Shown here piece by piece: positions 22,831 through 34,928 of a stretch of 64,000 bases of DNA. Source of the DNA: Casuarina equisetifolia. Its lineage: Eukaryota; Streptophyta; Magnoliopsida; Fagales; Casuarinaceae. Location of the stretch: assembly GCA_028551475.1 (NCBI GenBank), contig CM052355.1:29353580-29417579 (forward strand), in the 5' to 3' direction. The position numbers and the translations under genes were made by a program. Numbering within the stretch: position 1 is the first letter of the stretch; every line of letters starts with the position of its first letter. The notes under the pieces were generated by a model. It searched no databases and was not told the DNA's origin. It worked only from the letters and a program-made list of their open reading frames with translations.

Positions 22831-24340
22831 TCAAGTAAGATTGTGTTCTAAGCAATAATAGTTAATCATCTATATCTTGAGATAATTTAGAGATGTCAAT
22901 TTCTCTATCATTTCTTACTAGATTACTTTATCTTAAAATTGACTTTTGTGAATTTTCATCAATAATAAGATTCAAGTAAACAACTAACCTATAATTAAAT
23001 GCCACAAGAGCCTGTACAAGCAATTCAAATCTTTGAAAGACGTCATCTTGTCCAAATTTCTTCAATTTCTATGTCCTTTCCTACCATATTGCCTTATCTT
23101 AAAATTGGCTTTCTATAGATGAGAATAGAGACTTGTTATGAGTCTAGCTATAATTATCATGAGTCTTAATTTGTCAATAGGTTTGGTCCACTAAGTTAAT
23201 TTCAAAAATATAAGGTACAATTCCATTCTCAACTCCAAAAATTATAAAGATAAGAGATCTATCTCAATATGAAAGCAATTTGTTATGTGATATATATATT
23301 CCTAAATAATTTGGAGATGTCATAAATCTTTTAAAGAAATAAACTTTCAAGACAAAGGCTTGAAATAAATATTTCAAAATATAAAAAAAAATGTTCAATT
23401 ATTCACTTATTTGATTTTTTGTTTTTAGTTCAAAATTTTTGTTAAAAAAATTAATATTTTTCCACTTATTTTGTTTGTTGATAACAATTATTTTAATTTA
23501 AATTTTTTTTATGTAGTTCTAGATGCGCTTTGATTTTTTTTAGACTAATTTTCCTATCAATACTTCCCATTTAGTATTAGAAGCACATTAAAAAAAAAAG
23601 AAGGAAAAACTTGGAATTATATTTATTGTAACATATTTCAATTCCAGCTTGATTGTATATAAAACCCTTTTTTTTTCTCTTTTAAATCCAAAAACAACTC
23701 TGATTGAATTTTTACAATCACGTAGGCATTAGCGATGCTAGATATTGTCTGGTTTATACAATCAAACTGATTAAAATTTAAAACTTGTGCATTTCCTTCT
23801 TTTTCTTATATTACTAGTTTGATTACAGTCATTTTACTGTAGTTTCCAAGTTAGATCATTGATTGATAGGGTCAAAATATGAAAACTATTGAATTGACAC
23901 CAGGAACCCAAAGACTAAATAGTCTTAGCCCTTCTTGTCAGCACTTGGAATCTTAGATCAGACATAAAGTTCACTCTTGTCCGATGTGATGCCTCCACTT
24001 CAAATACGTGGTTCGAAAGATCAAGATGAGTTCTTTTATGTTCTTGGGTTTCAGATCTAATTCTTCTTTATTGAAGTCCAGATTGTCAATTTTTCCCTTT
24101 TTCTCTATCACCAGCTTAATACTCATGATGTTAAAGCTGCAATTTGTGTGATGTCAATTCATTTGCGTCCCACAATAGGAACTAAAGCTAAAGGCTTGGA
24201 TATAGAGTCGAAGTGCACATGACTTGTGATATAGACTCATGATGTTGGAGTGTACGTAAAACTAAAAGAAGAATTTAAGAATGAAACCAAGAAAGAAAGA
24301 GAAGTAAAATGGGCCAGATATAAGCCGCCAAGCACAATTC
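22831..24340. other. AT-rich intergenic DNA
   Basis: No supported gene. Several T- or A-rich runs occur. The last 150 bp form the left target flank of the copia element. Confidence 0.4.
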
Positions 24341-27123
24341 CCGTATGTTAAAATCCTAAGCCGGCTAGATGAACGGAGGAGAAGATGGCCAGAAATCTCA
24401 AGAATTAGGGAAGAACAATGAAGAACAACGAAGAACAAAACCTAATTTGCTTCAACGTAAATTTTTCGATTCCATTAATCATATGAACAGAAATTACAAT
24501 ATATGGACGAAAAATAATAAATTAAATCGGGAAACAAATTAAGTACATTGATGTACACAGCAAATAAGGAAAGAATCGCCGATGATGGAGGAGTGCGGCG
24601 GCTAGGGTTTCGCAAAAGTGTCGGGGACGAACCGGGTCGTCTCGCAAGGGAGCTCGGACCCCAGAGCGGGTCACGGATCACCAGCGGGTCGTGGTGGCTG
24701 ACGTGGTGCTGACGTGGCAGGCGCGTGTTACGCACGCGCCTGTGGGATAGAGGCACTCTATTTGTCTAACATGCCCCCGCAAGCTGAAGGGGCAGAATGA
24801 ACCTGAAGCTTGGACCGAAGAGTGTGAAAGCGAGCAGAGGAGAGACCTTTGGTGAAGATATTCGCTGGTTGATCAACAGTGGAGATGAACTGGAGATAGA
24901 GTTGACCACGAGCAAGGCGTTCACGAACAAAGTGAAAGTCGATCTCAATATGTTTGGTGCGAGCATGAAATACCGGATTTGCTGTCAGGTAGAGAGCAGA
25001 GAGATTGTCACACCAGAGTGTCGGAGGGAGAGCACGAAGATCACGAAGGAGATATTCAATCCACATAAGTTCAGCAGTGGTGTCAGCCAAGGACTTATAC
25101 TCAGCTTCAGTGCTAGACCGAGCAACTGCGCGTTGTTTTCGAGAGCTCTAGGAGATAAGATTGCGACCAAGGAAGATGCAAAATCCGCCAACAGAGTGTC
25201 TGTCATCACGATCACCAGCCCAGCCAGCATCAGAGAAGGCATGAAGTGCAGTGAACGGGCTACGGGTGAGAAGAAGACCAAGGCGAGGGGTGGTAGCAAG
25301 ATAGCAGAGGATGCGCTTAACAGATTGCCAATGAGCAGTGGTAGGGCGGTGGAGAAACTGGCAGGCAGTGTTGACAGCATAAGCAATATCAGGACGAGTG
25401 AGAGTGAGATACTAGAGGGCACCAACAATGCTATGGTAAAGACCGGAGTCTTCAAGGGGTTCACCAGTCCAGAGAGAGAGAGGTTCATCTGTAGTATAGG
25501 GTGTTAAGACAGCTTTAGCATCAACCACCTTGGCACGAGACAGAATTTCTTGAGTGAATTTGCCTTGATGAAGGATAAGACCAGTGGAGGTAGGCTGGAC
25601 CTCGACACCAAGGAAGTAGTGGAGGGGACCAAGATCTTTGAGAGCAAACTCAATCTGAAGAACCTGAAGGAGGCGAGAAAAGGGTGCCTACGGAGAGCCG
25701 GTGAGAATAATATCATCCACATAAACAAGGAGGATCAAACTGTAGTGAGGCGTGTGGAGAGTGAACAGGGAGGTATCCGTTGCAGATATGATGAAACCTA
25801 GGGACATCAAAAAGATACTGAGCCGATGGTACCAAGCCCGGGGAGCCTGTTTCAAACCATATAAAGATCGATGGAGGCGACAGACATGAGAAGGGCGAGT
25901 AGAGTCCACAAAACCAGGAGGCTGAACCATGTAGACCACCTCAGACAGATAACCATGAAGAAAGGCATTAGAGACATCAAGTTGACGAATACGCCAGCCA
26001 CGGGAGTAAGCCAGTGAGATAACAGTGCGAATGGTGACTGGTTTGACAACGGGACTGAATGTCTCAATGAAGTCAATACCCTCTTGTTGGTGAAAACCCT
26101 TCGCGACAAGACGAGCCTTGTAGCGTTCAAGAGAGCCATCCGCCTTGAGTTTGACCTTGTAGATCCACTTGCAGCCAATAGGACGAGCACCATGCGGGAG
26201 AGGGACGAGAGACCAGGTACCGTTGCGAATCAAAGCAGTATACTCAGCAGCCATAGCTTCACACCAATGAGAATCCCGAATGGCCTGAGAAAAGCAGGTG
26301 GGTTCAGGGGGATGAGAGGTGGGGGTAGCAACAAGGGCATATGTGTGGTCACGGGTAATAGTTCGGTGGGAGATGGTACCATCTTGGAGACGAGTCACAG
26401 GGTGAGGGGGGGGAGGGGGTGGCGGAGGAGGGAGAGGTTAGGGTTTTAGGAGGAGCGGGCTCAGATCCATCCAAAATCGGGAGGAGCTTCCAGGAAACAA
26501 GAAAGGGCATAAGTCGGGTTCGCCAGAGAACGTAATTAGACCCATCAAACCGGTCGAATGAGGTGGGAGAAGGGACCGCCGGTGAGGGTGCGGGAGAAAG
26601 GGAGAGGGTCGGGACAGAAGAGGAATTGGGATTTTTGGAATCGGAGGTCGGGGGGATCGGAATAGAGGCGTTGGCCGAAGGCTCCGATACCATGTTAAAA
26701 TCCTAAGCCGGCTAGATGAACGGAGGAGAAGATGGCCGGAAATCTCAAGAATTAGGGAAGAACAATGAAGAACAGCGAAGAACAAAACCTAATTTGCTTC
26801 AACGTAAATTTTCTGATTCCATTAATCATATGAACAGAAATTACAATATATGGACGAAAAACAATAAATTAAATCGGGAAACAAATTAAGTACATTGATG
26901 TACACAGCAAATAAGGAAAGAATCACCGATGATGGAGGAGTGCAGCGGCTAGGGTTTCGCAGAAGCGTCGAGGACGAACCGGGTCGTCTCGCGAGGGAGC
27001 TCGGACCCCAGAGCGGGTCGCGGATCACCAGCGGGTCGTGGTGGCTGACGTGGTGCTGACGTGGCAGGCGCATGTTGCGCACGCGCCTATGGGACAGAGG
27101 CACTCTGTTTGTCTAACACCGTA
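24341..27123 (-). mobile_element. Short Ty1/copia LTR retrotransposon fossil with both LTRs
   Basis: The LTRs are 24346-24771 and 26693-27118, each 426 bp and ending TG...CA. The target duplication ccgta lies at 24341-24345 and 27119-27123. On the minus strand the 5' LTR is followed by tggtatcggagcc, a primer site for initiator methionine tRNA, and the purine tract gcggggg precedes the 3' LTR. Visible parts are the start of gag (about 26349-26693), reverse transcriptase (about 25688-26398) and RNase H (about 24758-25090). The internal region is about 1.9 kb, well below the family norm, and the element is broken. The LTRs differ at about 17 of 426 sites, about 4 percent, so it is fairly young, perhaps one to three million years under usual plant rates. 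Confidence 0.93.
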
Positions 27124-27129
27124 GACCTC

Positions 27130-27620
27130 TCTGGCAAAACAAAAAACCTCTCTCTGCCTCTCTTTTCTCAACTAAAGACCTCCTTTTCAATCTTCTACCT
27201 AACGTGGGTTAAGACACGTCATTCTTCATGGCAATGAAACTTGCTGGGTGTCATCACAAGAAGCAAGAAAAGAGACAACCTGCTGCACGTTCAAGCATCT
27301 TTTTTTTCGGCATTCTGATTGCCCTTTATCACGGGAAACGTATCGTTTTGAAATGCAAGCAGAAGTTCTATGGGTTTGCATTAGTTTTGCAGTTTCAGAA
27401 GTCTATGTTATCACACGAAGTTTACAATTCCAACATCTGGCTATGTCTGGCTGCCATAGAAGCAGCTGCTGTCGGAAGCTCCTGGGCTACACTAGTTTCC
27501 CTTCTACGCAAGAAGAGCCCGCGCGGAGTGAAGAACCCTGGAAGATTGCCCAACAGAGACAACATTGAATTTAATTTTTTCACCATTAATTTTTATTTAT
27601 TTTTTAAATTATATATATAA
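27130..27620 (+). other. GC-richer island with open frames, unidentified
   Basis: Two overlapping plus-strand frames (27228-27620 and 27248-27568) lie directly beside the copia insertion. The first has a basic start, a hydrophobic run (SIFFFGILIALYHG) and an alanine-rich patch. I recognise no family and see no sister copy in the window. The base composition differs from the AT-rich flanks, which could mean an old gene fragment cut off by the insertion. Confidence 0.2.
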
Positions 27621-28319
27621 ATAAAAATTAAATTTATAATAGTATATCTTAATTTGAACTCCATCCTTGGTACAACCCATTTTTTTAAGCTATAAATTAT
27701 TAATGAGTTTGAAGGTAATGGATTTTGCAAATAACTCATTCAACTCAATTCTCGGTAGAACTCAATCTTATGTTGTGTCTTATTTTGTTTTTTAAATCCA
27801 AAACATCCATCCTTGACCTTCTTCATAGTTTTGTAATAATTTCTCTTCCAATATAAGACATCAAATTCACAAACAAAATCTCATCTCCATTTTGTTGGGA
27901 AATATTACTTTGATAACATTCATAGTTGAAATGTTCCGTTCTATTTTATATTCAAAATAAAGAGGAAAAAAAAGCATAATTAATTACTCAGATACAACTC
28001 AACAATACTTTGAACTCCTTGAAGTCTAAATGTTAGACAACATGATGCTTATAAGAGCGAAGTTCCACTTTCTTACATTTTTAACTAAATATTATTTATG
28101 AATATTATCAAACGATGGCCGCAGAGATGAATGCTCACTCTTCTATCAAGTCATGATTGTCATGGATTTAACCCAAGAATAGTAGTTAAATTGGGTTAAT
28201 TTCCTACTTTATTTTTAAAAATAATTTAAAATTTAAATAACAATAAATAATAGCACATAGGTAATAATTGATTTTCTACAAATTTGTAGAAAATATTGAA
28301 CATGGTGAGAAATTGAACC
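27621..28319. other. AT-rich intergenic DNA
   Basis: No supported gene or matched repeat. Confidence 0.4.
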
Positions 28320-28690
28320 CACGTGGCGTCAACACTCCCTCACAACCAGTATAGCCCTTATAGAGACTCTGCAAACTCACGCGGATCCCTCCATCGCAAC
28401 AGCAAGAAATTGTTCATGGTTCAGCCCCATAGCAAACCATATCCATATTTACAGTATAAAGACCATGATAGTGTACTTCTTAACTCAATTATAAACCATT
28501 CATATGGTAATCCACACACGGATTCCGACCACTCCACAAAGTACTATTTATGGCCACATAAGGCTTTTTACAATATACGAAGAGGCCACAGACAGACCTT
28601 TTGTATTAATAGGCCGTTGGGCCTCATGCTTTGTAAGGGCCCCACCCTTCTTTTCTTATATAATTTTCACGGAACCGCCCCTGTTTGAAA
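28320..28690 (+). other. GC-richer stretch with an open frame, unidentified
   Basis: An open frame of 121 codons at 28323-28688 stands out from the AT-rich surroundings. It has no recognised motif and no sister copy here. It may be a gene scrap or chance. Confidence 0.15.
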
Positions 28691-28691
28691 A

Positions 28692-28723
<32 letters not shown>
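28685..28723. repeat. (A)nG simple repeat
   Basis: Purine-only run built of gaaaaa units on the plus strand. Confidence 0.85.
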
Positions 28724-29113
28724 ACAGATACACACTCCACACAAAACAAGCCACACATGGATTTATAGGGGCTCATTTTAACACAAAGATAAACTTCTCC
28801 AAGATATGCTTGATTCCTTGACAATTCTTCACTATGATTGCAAAATCACCGCCAGAATAGTACCGAAAGTTTCAAATGTAAATAAGGGTTTCATAAATTT
28901 TTTATTTTTTATATTTAAAAAAGAAGAGATTTCAATCAACTAAATAGCTAAGTAAAAGATGATAATTATGCAAAAATAAGTTCAAACATTCAACAATTAC
29001 TCAACAATTACTCATCAATTAGGAACAAAAGCACAATTTGATGTATAACAATCTCATAATGACAGACCAAGGTATAATCCATAAATAAAGAGAGAGATGT
29101 TATGAAAAAACTA

Positions 29114-29197
29114 CATAATAGCACAAGTATTGATGAAATTACAAGTCATAATAGCACAAGTATTGATGAAATTGCAAGTCATAATAGCACAAGTATT
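29114..29197. repeat. 33-bp tandem repeat, about 2.5 units
   Basis: Units start at 29114, 29147 and 29180 (partial) and differ at one site. It abuts the end of the inverted RLP 5'-end array. Confidence 0.9.
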
Positions 29198-30450
29198 AGA
29201 AGTTTCCAAGATGCAGCCTTTAGATAAGCCAAACAATTGGCAAAAGAGGCATTCTTGTCTATGATGAAGCTTTTCTTGAATTAAAGCTAAGCTGCCTTCC
29301 TATCATTACTACGTAGGAGTTGAGTAAAAGAAGAAGAATGAGGTCATCTACCATGCATGTGTTAGAGTAAGAAAAGCAAGCATTGTTGAGGAAAAAAAAA
29401 AGCATAAAGTTGTATCCTTTTGATTGGTATTCCCTAATATTGTTGAATGTCAAATCTATATTTTATGGACAGAAAATAAAGTTAATACTTAGCATCGAAG
29501 TCAAGTCATTTACACCAAAGTCCAAAATTATGGCTCTAAGTCTAAACTAAAATCAAGTCATTTGTATGAGTTGGGGGTTTGGGAGTCCTAATCAAAGTTG
29601 GAAAAGATCAAGCATTTTGAGTGAAAGAGGAAAAACCTTTTTATTCAAATAGATGAAAGGATGGTTTGGACTTTTTTGTCTCTTGAAAGTTGGATGCTTT
29701 AGATAAGCCATGGGATTAGCAAAGGGGCACTCTAGTCATGAGTTGAATAAAAGAAAAAGAATGGAGACATCTATTATAAATGTGTAAATGTAAGAAAAAC
29801 AAGCATATGACGATAAACAGAAAAAGTAGAAAACACATAAAGTTCTCTTTTTGATTGGTACAATCTAATATAATTGAATGTAGAAATCCTACCTTATGGA
29901 CTAGAAAGAAATCTTATTGCATAACATTGAAGTCAACTCTTTTGCATAAGTTACTAGATCTTACATCAACGTCTAAAATTATCTCTCTAAGTCTAAACTC
30001 AAGTTGGGATGTTTGTGTGAGTTAGGGATTTGTGAGTCTTAATCAAAGTTGAAAAAGTATTAAGCATCATCCATGAAAAAGGAAACACCTTTTTAGTTGA
30101 ATGGATGAAAGATGGTATGAACATGTTTGCTTTTTTAAGTTTCTAGTATGCAACATTTAGATAAGTGAAAGAATTAGCAAGAAAGGCACTCTTATCTATT
30201 ATGAAGCTTTTCTTGGGTTACAATAAGACTGCCATCCCCTCGTTATCACAAGTAGAGTGAAAAAAAGAAAAATGAGAGCATGTACCGTGCATGTGTTAAG
30301 AGTAGGAAAGCATATGATAAGAAACAAAAAAAGTGATAAAGTTATAAAGTCTATCTTTGAATTAGTACCATTTAATATATCGAAGGTTGAAGTCATAATT
30401 TATTGATGGGAGAGAAAACTTAGTGCATAGCATGGAAGTAAACTCGTTTG
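29190..30450 (-). repeat. Inverted tandem array of RLP 5' ends (about three units)
   Basis: On the minus strand each unit carries the TATA-like mark (near 30402, 29894 and 29462), a signal-peptide-like segment, the FKESF and AYPK-type LRRNT segment, and the shared tail around tttgattaggactc. The spacing is about 508 and 432 bp. It mirrors 8930-11080 and is the inner part of the right arm. No unit has an intact frame. Confidence 0.75.
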
Positions 30451-30618
30451 TGGTAGAATAGGTCCAAATGATGGAACTCATCTTTGATGAAGCCAAATTG
30501 TTATCATTAACCCCAAATTTTTATTTTTTCTTTCTTCTTTTTCCATGACTCTTCCCGAGTCTCATGTTCGATGATACACCCGCTACAAATCTGTTGTTAG
30601 ATACAAAAGTAAATATGG

Positions 30619-30990
30619 AAATCAGACTTTGCTTCCCCAAGTTAAACCAAGTAAATAAGGTTTTGTGATTTGTAACGCACTTTGGAGCACCTGTTGCTTA
30701 AAGGCATTGATGAATGCCCTTTGTGCTAGTCTTAAATTAGAAGAGCGGTCCCAGTAGTCCTTTGGTGTCCCTAATAAAATAGCATTGACTGTCAATTGAA
30801 TACATGCATAGGACATCCAAAAAATAGCATACTCATCACTAACAATCTTCTCAGCCAAGCATTCTCACTACATGCTTGAGAAACTCAAAGAAGGAGTACT
30901 GTTAAGGATTTCGAGAGCCAAACGGTTGTCAGAAACACCAAGCAATCACACAAGACAAGAAGTATCCAAAGAAATTTTCTCACTTTCGTG
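30619..30990 (-). pseudogene. Unidentified conserved-looking gene fragment
   Basis: A minus-strand frame of 78 codons (30622-30858) has balanced, protein-like composition (SYACIQLTVNAILLG, LRLAQRAFINAFKQQ). A continuation upstream (about 30860-30990) carries stops. It does not look like a transposon, RLP or F-box protein, and I cannot name it. It lies at the junction between the RLP array and the F-box block and has no mirror in the left arm, so it marks sequence captured at or after the duplication. Confidence 0.35.
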
Positions 30991-32886
30991 TTCTATTTCT
31001 TCATATTTTCTTTCTTTTTTTTTTTTTAAAAAAATTATCATTGACACCCAAAACAAAATGATATCATGTATAACAAGAGGAAAGCAATGGCACAACACAA
31101 AGGCATTATCTTAATAGAGAGTATAGTCAAATAAAATCCACCCATCAATAATAAAACAATTAAAACTTTTCTCACTTTCTTGAATATTTCATAATATTTT
31201 CTCTCGTTTGCTCTCAGTGCAATGAGACTGATCAAAATGCTATTCTATACAGAAAGAGAAAAACGATGGCACATTGCATAGAAAGCCTTTATCTCAACAG
31301 CAAGAAAAAACCCCTATAGTAGGAAAATAGTTCCAACGATGTCATACAGTACATCCACAATTCATTTCCCCCCAGTGAAAAATCACGTTGTTCTCAAACT
31401 GATTGTTACAAAATCAACAAAGTGCATCCACAATTCTCGGAGTTTCCAGTAATGATAAACACATCTGCTACTAATTAAAAGGACGCTGCATTTCTTACCC
31501 TTGCATGTCCCGAACAACCAATAAAGGTCAAAGGCAAACAAGAGCACCAATTCACATAACACATACCAAGTTTAAACGGGGGAATAAGACTTCTAATGAT
31601 GTCCAAGTTCAATGACCATAGGATCACTGTTTTTGCTGATGCAAAAATATGTTGTGATTGCTTAAAGGAGAAATAAATTTTAGTACCATCAGAGCAGACA
31701 ACTACCCTTATTAAATACTTCAACCTTTAACTCTTACCTTCTTAAAAATTAATGCCTCATAATAGTAAGGCATTATTAGGTACTTCAACCTTAAACCCAC
31801 ACTGCCCCAACCCACCCGTCCAAACAAAAGAATACCGAGCAATCTTGGAGCTTCCACAAACACACAAGAAAACAGATATGGCTATAATGTCAAATGCAGA
31901 ATACAAGGAGCTTCATTCCCCTGCTCTATTTCTGATTTTCAGAGTAGATAAAAGAGAAACATACCAAAGTACTCCATTTTTTCATGTACCATCAAAAGTA
32001 AAAGAGTAACATCAGGAGGACCCTAGAGCAACTAATGAATGTAACTTTCACATACATTTATGCAACAATCTTCCACCAAATGAGATGATTTTTCATAAAA
32101 GAGAGCACATCACCTCATGGTAACTTCATACTCTGTTTTTGTCAGGCATCGGGACAATGAGCATGGCTTGAATTTAGGGTGAATAACACAAGCTCAAACT
32201 ACAAATATGTAAGAGAACTCTCAAGCATATGAAAACAACCATAGAACATTCTAAAAAAACAGAGCAAACCTTCCAAGCGCTGCAACAATCTTGGCTTCAC
32301 CTTCATGCCATTCCCAAAAGACAACACAAAAAGCCCCTCTCTACCTGCATAAGCTATTTCATTGTACCCCTCCAACTTTACTACGCCCCATAGACAACAG
32401 GTGCATCAATATTTGCAGCAAGTTGAACAACATTTTAGTACGTCTGGTGGAATTTTCGGTCAGAGTATAGACCTACATGACAGAATTTGGGCATGATCTT
32501 ACCATATTAATTTTCCTTCCACTTCCAAAACAATTAAACATTTTGATTTCTGTCATTCCGCATTTCAGATGAAACAGCCCAAGAAAAAAATAATAGTGAG
32601 CAACCAACAATCATTTCAACATTCTCGATACCTTTTAGGTAGAATAATGACCTACTATCAAAAGCATAGATGGACGAATGCAGAAAGAATAAACCAGCAG
32701 CAAAATCAAATTTCTGCAATCCAATTTTAGAACCAAAATCAAACTGAAGTAGGTAACAAGTGGCAACACAGAAAAATAATTCTACTTTCAGTATAACATC
32801 TGCAACATCATACTAAGCATACTTACAAGCATGTTTAATGTAAAACTAGTCTCAAGCATATCGCCCTTACTTGCTATTCTATGAGC

Positions 32887-34154
32887 TTAATTAGTATCAC
32901 ACTCAGTTTCGTCCCATTCTTGAATTCGATTAGCTACATTAAGTAGGACAAGACTCTCCACATAAGTATCCAAATAAAACGAATCTGTTGGACCCCAAAT
33001 GTGGAGATCCTTTCTTCGTTGGCTACTAGGTTCGTAGGAAACCATCCTTCCATCCTTGGTCACTAGAACTTCACCATTGTATCCAAAGCCTATCACCCTT
33101 CCCAATCCTCCACCAACGTCAATATCAAACAGTTTGGTCCAAGATTCTGCTACTCCATCCTCTTTCATCACCCACACGGAGTGACACTCGTCCCCTACCC
33201 ATTGATTAGAGGGGACAAGCGCAAGAGATTCATCAAGCACCGAAATTGCCATGTTCAAGGGATGACTTTGTAAACTCTTCGGCACAGCAACTTCATGAAA
33301 GGTGTCATCCTCCACATCAAACGACGCTATTAGATTCCGAATCAAACCTTGTCGTGAAGTGTTTGCTAACCAGTGGACTGCCCCATTCAAAAAGGCAGAT
33401 AAAGACCACATCTCGACAACATAGGAGAGAGCCGGAACCATGACAGAGTGCCATGCGCCGGTTCTAAGCGTATAGATCTCAACCAAAGGTGGAACATTGT
33501 GGAAACCAATACCAACACCTCCATTAAGATAAACAAGCCTCACCAATTTGTAATCATCGGTCTTGGCGTCATAACCAAATCCTACAGATTCCATTAGTGG
33601 GCCATGCGATTTCATTGAAATGGTAGGGTTCAGAAGGGATATAAATTTGTGAATAGATGGGTTCCAGAGAACATATGACAAAAGAATGTCACCGGAAGCA
33701 ACATCAGCGAGACAAACTAAGCCATTAGATGAACCAACTACCATTGATATTTGGCTATTGCGTTGGTGTGAACAACGCAATTCAGTGAAATCCGATGGGT
33801 ATGCGAAAAAGCCCCCTTGGGCTTCTATTTCTCGATCGAGGGAAAGTAGGAAGATATGTATGGCAGGGTTGCTAAAATCCAGATGTTTGGTGAAATGGTT
33901 CTGAGGGAATGGATCGTGAGAAGAATGGAGTGTGAAACGCGCTTTCTTAAGGCCGGAGTCAAAATGGTGGAAGAGAAGAGAAGGCTCATGTTGGGGTTGG
34001 AAAGAGAACGAGTGAGGTGGGTGGCGATGAAGTGGGGGCTGGGCATAAGATTGTACCACATCTTAGAAACACACCTGAATCTAATCACAGACTTCATCGG
34101 TAGTCGTGAGGGGATCTCGAAAATTACCTCGTTCGGAAGGAAGCTGGCCATCAT
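32887..34154 (-). pseudogene. F-box gene with F-box-associated domain, one frameshift (copy 2)
   Basis: This would be a substrate receptor of an SCF ubiquitin ligase. The chosen start is the ATG at 34154 (MMASFLPNEVIFEI). An in-frame ATG at 34241 would add 29 residues that do not look like F-box. The F-box occupies the first about 45 residues (LPNEVIF, then RFRCVSKMWYNLM). The associated domain follows, with SNGLVCL, LWNPSIHKF, VGFGYDAKTDDYKLVRL, NGAVHWLA and the C-terminal ESLVLLN. The length of 422 codons is normal. Near 33993 one base is missing relative to copy 1, so the F-box and the rest lie in different frames. This is either a pseudogene or a sequencing error; everything else is open. 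A long 3' module follows. Confidence 0.85.
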
Positions 34155-34366
34155 CTTCACCAGCGGCTTTGACGCAGAGGAATGAACCGCAGAAGAAAGC
34201 AAGAGTGGAACTGTCCCGCAATTTAAAATTGCAGAAGGCATTGGGTGGGTTACTCGAAAAGCAACAAAAAAAAAAAAAAAGGACTATCTTTTGTGAATAA
34301 TGTTATTACTAGTAACTATATTATTGACATATTAAATTGATATGTTAATATTTTCCTTTGTTATAA

Positions 34367-34928
34367 ATGATTGATTTTGAAGAAAAATTTAAGTATAATA
34401 CTAATCTCAAAGTAAACTTTTATAATTCTTCGTTATTACTCTATTACTCTGTTCAACCAAATTACTTTTGCATCTTTTTTATTAATATCCTGATTCTAAC
34501 TCATTTTTTTTTCAGCTGGAGTTGTGAATTTTGTTTGGAGAACCAAAAATAAGCAGAGCTATTGATCTGGCGAATCAAACTTGTACCGATTTAGAGGCTT
34601 TTCTCTCAACAGCAAATCTCCTCTTGAAGTTCAGCTTTGGTGCAGCGAAAAAGAATAAATGGTTGGGTTTCTAAAATGCTGTGAGAGATGCCGTTAAGAA
34701 CAAATTTAATGAATTTCAATGAAGCTTCTGCACCTTTGTTTCAGGTACTTAGCACATGATTCCCTGCTCCATATGAGGCATGTTACTAAAATGCTCAACT
34801 GTTACTACATAGAACATAATCTCACCCGAAGGGAACTACTAATGGCAGATTTGCATAGAAAAATAATTAGTGAGGACAGAAAAGTGAGACCTGAAAAGTT
34901 CAAATTAAGAATAAATCCAAAATTCTAA
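34367..34928 (+). other. Mirror copy of the unidentified opposite-strand frames
   Basis: Frames 34367-34552 (starting MIDFEEKFKYN) and 34719-34928 (starting MKLLHLCFRYLAHDS) correspond to 2535-2729 and 2192-2383 of the left arm. Between them a third frame reads DLANQTCTDLEAF, then LLLKFSFGAAKKNKWLGF, which looks like true coding sequence. A cag|gta junction near 34742 and a pyrimidine stretch before 34515 resemble splice signals. This is probably a decayed multi-exon gene divergent from the F-box gene. Family unknown. Confidence 0.35.

Noticed and set aside
24797-26449. Long plus-strand open frames (24797-25507, 25550-25801, 26084-26449)
   Set aside because: They are antisense shadows of the minus-strand copia reverse transcriptase, RNase H and gag regions.
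28300-28460. A possible tRNA gene near gaacccacgtgg and ggttcagcccc
   Set aside because: No cloverleaf could be drawn and the box spacing does not fit.
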